A stretch of 64,000 bases of DNA from BOG-1155 sp963717985. Lineage in GTDB: Bacteria > Desulfobacterota > Syntrophorhabdia > Syntrophorhabdales > WCHB1-27. Numbering within the stretch: position 1 is the first letter of the stretch; the number at the start of each line of letters is the position of its first letter. A program made the translations under genes and the position numbers. The notes under the pieces were generated by a model, which saw nothing but the letters and a program-made list of their open reading frames with translations, had not been told where the DNA came from and ran no database searches. The DNA is taken from assembly GCA_963717985.1 (NCBI GenBank), contig CAVQYC010000005.1, positions 496,001 to 560,000 of the forward strand, given 5' to 3'. Shown here one piece after another: positions 61,091 through 64,000 of the stretch.

Positions 61091-61636
61091 ATGAACGAGA
61101 ACAAATTTTTTGCGGCTCCCCCAGCGGTAGATAATTCAGGGAGTGCAGGTGATCCCGAGAAAAAGGACGAAGGTCAGACAGCTTTATCCGGCCCGGATAA
61201 GGAGCCTACAGCCGAGGAATTAAAAACTTACAAAAAAATGTCTGACGAAGAATGGAAAGAAAGGAGTGCCAAAATAGCAGAAGAAACAGAAGATATTAAA
61301 GCTGAAACTGACAGACGCATGAAAGAATGGGAAGAGAAATGGAATAAAAAAGCTAACGCAATCAAAGCAGTAAAGCCGACAGGCGATCTAAAGAAAGATG
61401 CGGAAGCTTTACTGGAGGCCACGGAAAAGAATCCTGATTCCTTAAAAAGCCCTCATAAAGAAGCTTTTCAAGATGAAGATGAAGAGGGAATATTGAAATA
61501 TCTAAAATACTTGAAAGATATACAAATTAATGCGCTTAGTGGTACGGATAATATTCCCGATTGTATAAGGGAATATAACAGCGTATTGACCGATAAGCTT
61601 GGATCAATTATATCTGCTAACGAAAAAGAAAAGTAA
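61091..61636 (+). CDS. Highly charged helical protein of 181 aa, function unknown
   Basis: No signal peptide, no membrane segment. Low-complexity acidic N-terminus (about 1-50), a long charged coiled-coil-like helix (SDEEWKERSAKIAEETEDIKAE, about 50-95) and a helical C-terminal part. Codon use is strongly AT-rich compared with the backbone, like the gene at 44522, which suggests a common foreign source. No family recognised. Confidence 0.55.
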   Translation: MNENKFFAAPPAVDNSGSAGDPEKKDEGQTALSGPDKEPTAEELKTYKKMSDEEWKERSAKIAEETEDIKAETDRRMKEWEEKWNKKANAIKAVKPTGDLKKDAEALLEATEKNPDSLKSPHKEAFQDEDEEGILKYLKYLKDIQINALSGTDNIPDCIREYNSVLTDKLGSIISANEKEK

Positions 61637-61808
61637 AAGGAAAAAGAAAACACGAAGTAGGATAAAATAAACACCGATTTTCGCAGAACCAAGTGATATG
61701 AGATCTTGACAGGCATTTTATTGCTAGAGCCGATCTTCACCTCCTTTCTATGTGGTCGCACAAACCTATTGACAACTTGTTTCTTTAAATATACTATTAC
61801 AGTATATT

Positions 61809-62450
61809 ATGAGAAACGAGGATATTAGATCAAAACAAATACTCAAGCTGGCAGCCACGTTGCCGGTTTTCGGCGCGGCCAATCTGGCTCCGATAGGAGA
61901 AAAGAGAGCCTATCTGAATATAGTTCTATCCAGGCAGGTGAAGCGGGGAACGATGGTTCACCTGAGAAAAAATTTGTACGTAACGAAAGGCTATCTTGAT
62001 AATGCAGAGCGGAGGGGCATCTTCTCCGATTACGTTGAGTTTATCGCCAACAGGCTGTACTCGCCCTCTTACCTCAGTCTCGATTATGTTCTCCACGAAC
62101 ATAATATGCTCACCGAGATTCCCCGGAATATTACTTCAATGGGGCTTCGCAAGACGGATCAGTTTTCCAATGACATGGGCAACTTCATTTACCACAAGAT
62201 CAAGGAAGAACTATACCTCGGGTTCAAGGTAGTTAAGAAAGGAGACTTTTCCATACTTAAAGCGACGAAAGCTAAGGCGCTCTTTGATTTTCTCTATCTT
62301 CGAAAAAGACTGCTTGTGGACAAGCGAGCGGTAGAAGAACTGCGGCTCAACCTTGATGAATTTACGGACAATGATTCCAAGGAGCTTCTGGAATACGTTG
62401 AGGCAGAAAGGTCGCCCCGAATGAAAGAGATTTTTAATTGGCTAAAATGA
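61809..62450 (+). CDS. AbiEi-type antitoxin (type IV toxin-antitoxin)
   Basis: A 213-residue protein with an N-terminal winged helix (about 1-60: LPVFGAANLAPI...VLSRQVKRGTMVHLRKNLYVT) and a C-terminal AbiEi-like domain with the YLSLDYVLHEHNMLTEIPRNIT segment. In AbiE systems this protein represses the operon and neutralises the nucleotidyltransferase AbiEii. The stop overlaps (ATGA) the start of an abiEii fragment. A palindromic ATACTATTACAGTAT just upstream of the start could be its operator. Confidence 0.75.
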   Translation: MRNEDIRSKQILKLAATLPVFGAANLAPIGEKRAYLNIVLSRQVKRGTMVHLRKNLYVTKGYLDNAERRGIFSDYVEFIANRLYSPSYLSLDYVLHEHNMLTEIPRNITSMGLRKTDQFSNDMGNFIYHKIKEELYLGFKVVKKGDFSILKATKAKALFDFLYLRKRLLVDKRAVEELRLNLDEFTDNDSKELLEYVEAERSPRMKEIFNWLK

Positions 62451-62590
62451 CTACCATTATGGAAACTATTAAACCGGTCCTCACGAACATCATCAGCGAG
62501 TCCCCGTCCCGCAACAACCTTTTCTGTCGAGGACTATGGTATATCCCCACTAGAAGGCTCTTAGGGCCAAGGTTATTCCCCACTTGGTAG
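62447..62590 (+). pseudogene. N-terminal fragment of the AbiEii toxin, cut by an IS21-family element
   Basis: The frame starts in the ATGA overlap with the antitoxin (MTTIMETIKPVLTNIISESP…FCRG) and, after about 30 native-looking residues, runs into the left end of an IS21-type element and stops at 62588-62590. The nucleotidyltransferase core is absent, so no functional toxin is made here; the remainder may lie beyond the element outside the window. Confidence 0.6.
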
Positions 62591-64000
62591 GGCCAAGATA
62601 ATTCCCCACTTTTGCCGGATGTCGGTAGACAAACCGAATCTGATCCTGCCATTCCTATGGCAACAAATGGGAACGGAGGGATCATGGCAAGGAGGGATAT
62701 ACCGATGAATGAAGTTGTGGAGACAATCTACCAGTGGCACCAGGGAAGAAAGATCCAGCAGATCAGCAAATCGCTGGGCCTTGATCGCAAAACCGTGCGC
62801 AAGTATCTTGGCATGATAAACGAGCTGTCGATAGACCGTGGAAGTCCTCTCCCTGACGAGCAGGAGATCATCGGTAAGTTGAAGGACCTTATGGCAACGC
62901 AGGCGGCTGCCTACGAGCGTCCGGCGTTTGATCTCGTCGCACAGTACCGGGATGATATCAAACAATGGTTCGATGACACTCGCATGACCGCCAAGCAGGC
63001 ATGGCGGCTTTTGAAGGAGAACTACAACATTGACGTCGGCTACACCACCGTCAAGCGGTATGTGAGAAAGGAGTTCCACCGGGAAAAGCCCCACGTGACC
63101 GTCCGCATCGAGACGCCTGCAGGCGATGAGGCGCAGGTAGACTTCGGCTACGCGGGGCTCATGTACGATCCCGAGGCGCAAAGGAAGCGCAAGACCTGGG
63201 CGTTCATCATGACCCTGTCTTTTAGCCGCCATCGGTTCGTGCGGTTCGTCTTCCACCAGGACATCCCCACCTGGCTCGACTGCCACGAACGGGCCTTCCA
63301 GTGGCTCGGAGGGGTACCCGCAAGGGTAACCCTGGACAACCTAAAATCCGGTGTTTTGAAGGCGGACATTTATGACCCCCTCGTCAATTACGCCTATGCC
63401 GATCTCGAACGATACTATGGTTTTGTCGCTGACCCTGCCAAGGCGGGGGACGCCGAACAAAAGGGAAAGGTCGAGCGGTCCGTTGCGGTGGTGAAAAAGC
63501 ATCTCCTTGCAGGCAGGACGTTCAAGGATATCCATGAGGCGAACGAGCGGGCGCTGCACTGGTGCAAGGAGGAGATCGGCCAGGAGATCCATGGTACCAC
63601 AAAGAGAAAGCCCTATCCCGTCTTCCTCGCCGAAGAAAGGCCCCGGCTGAAAGCCCTTCCGGACGCGCCTTTCGAGCGTCCCTTATGGAAGAAGTGCACG
63701 GTCCATCCCGACCACCACATCGTCTTCGACAAGTCCTATTACTCCCTCCCTACGAGATACATCGGGAAAAAGGTGTGGGCGAAGGGAACGTACAAAAAGG
63801 TAGAGGTTTTCCTTGACCACGAGCGAATCAAGCTCCATCCGCGGGCGTCCCGGCCAGGGAGCTGGGTCACCGACCAGACAGACTATCCGCCGGATAAACT
63901 CGCCTTTCTTATGGCAACGCCTACATGGTGCCGGAAGAAGGCCGCCGAGTATGGTCCCCACACCGAGGCGCTCATCACGGCAATCCTTGAGGAACACGCC
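62530..64000 (+). mobile_element. IS21-family insertion sequence, left part
   Basis: Begins about 62530 (exact end not resolved). It contains two 23-base direct repeats (AGGGCCAAGrTwATTCCCC-ACTT) at 62563-62585 and 62589-62611 and a weaker third copy just before them; repeated sites near the end are typical of IS21. istA follows and the element continues past the window edge, where istB is expected. Confidence 0.8.
62684..64000 (+). CDS. istA: IS21-family transposase IstA (partial, runs off the window)
   Basis: At least 439 residues, open to the last base. N-terminal helix-turn-helix (ISKSLGLDRKTVRKYL), a second one (TAKQAWRLLKENYNIDVGYTTV in part), then the rve core with Asp in DEAQVDFGY, Asp in VTLDNLKSGV and Glu in KGKVERSV, followed by the Mu-transposase-like beta barrel (YYSLPTRYIGKKVWAKG). 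GGAGGG four bases ahead supports ATG 62684; another in-frame ATG lies nine codons upstream. Confidence 0.93.
   Translation, partial: MARRDIPMNEVVETIYQWHQGRKIQQISKSLGLDRKTVRKYLGMINELSIDRGSPLPDEQEIIGKLKDLMATQAAAYERPAFDLVAQYRDDIKQWFDDTRMTAKQAWRLLKENYNIDVGYTTVKRYVRKEFHREKPHVTVRIETPAGDEAQVDFGYAGLMYDPEAQRKRKTWAFIMTLSFSRHRFVRFVFHQDIPTWLDCHERAFQWLGGVPARVTLDNLKSGVLKADIYDPLVNYAYADLERYYGFVADPAKAGDAEQKGKVERSVAVVKKHLLAGRTFKDIHEANERALHWCKEEIGQEIHGTTKRKPYPVFLAEERPRLKALPDAPFERPLWKKCTVHPDHHIVFDKSYYSLPTRYIGKKVWAKGTYKKVEVFLDHERIKLHPRASRPGSWVTDQTDYPPDKLAFLMATPTWCRKKAAEYGPHTEALITAILEEHA

Overview
The window (64 kb) has a GC-rich, ordinary proteobacterial backbone up to about 29.8 kb and, from a tRNA-Arg gene onward, an accessory island crowded with insertion sequences. 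Anaerobe-type gene content (molybdenum hydroxylase with a TRAP transporter, a phosphofructokinase with a PPi-type lysine, a GEMM-like riboswitch ahead of a PEP-CTERM-type protein, DUF1566 proteins) points to a Desulfobacterota/deltaproteobacterial organism, perhaps near Syntrophorhabdus. This is inference from gene content; there is no rRNA in the window.

Backbone. 64-3775 encodes a three-subunit xanthine-dehydrogenase-family molybdenum hydroxylase (FAD, 2Fe-2S, Mo subunits, joined by ATGA overlaps). It is followed by a TRAP transporter (dctQ, dctM, dctP; dctM carries a one-base deletion), so uptake and hydroxylation of an organic acid are probably linked. A TetR remnant and a DUF89 protein precede guaB-guaA-dnaE-accA (8180-15619). 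Then come an APC permease, a DEAD-box helicase on the minus strand, hemL, alr, the mlaE-mlaF-mlaD lipid-transport genes with a downstream secreted 'WPxF' repeat protein, a dipeptide epimerase, a minus-strand 6-phosphofructokinase, a small membrane protein, nfo, and a 30-residue bS22/AURKAIP1-like protein antisense to the end of nfo.

Island part 1 (29.6-37.8 kb). A degenerate and an intact tRNA-Arg(UCU) sit next to a tyrosine integrase. The integrase is split by an IS3-family copy, and the excisionase-like gene upstream of it is split by an IS630-family element. Upstream of these lies a tightly coupled operon (183 aa, 73 aa, 159 aa, HerA/VirD4-like ATPase, 92 aa, xis, int) in which consecutive genes share ATGA overlaps. 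A TPR plus winged-helix regulator follows, with a second IS3 copy just upstream of its start codon.

Island part 2 (39.3-44.5 kb). An IS200-like element, a SWIM-finger mini-protein, a replication-relaxation-like protein, and a minus-strand operon of RadC, DUF932-like, zinc-ribbon and two paralogous 50-residue proteins. This looks like the maintenance half of an integrated plasmid or ICE.

Island part 3 (44.5-64 kb). Mixed cargo: an AT-rich membrane-anchored protein, an ISNCY element, a GEMM-like riboswitch and PEP-CTERM gene split by the third IS3 copy, a CHAP/DUF1566 secreted protein, an NdpA-like plus membrane-protein pair (possible undescribed two-gene system), a zeta-kinase module, a membrane protein split by IS256, a serine recombinase between perfect inverted repeats, an 89-bp MITE derived from the IS3 ends, and AbiEi with an AbiEii fragment cut off by an IS21 element that runs off the window.

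For three insertions (integrase, PEP-CTERM gene, membrane protein), removing the element plus one copy of its target duplication restores a single reading frame. The damage is therefore recent. Apparent single-base indels in dctM, guaB and the IS256 transposase could be real or assembly errors.
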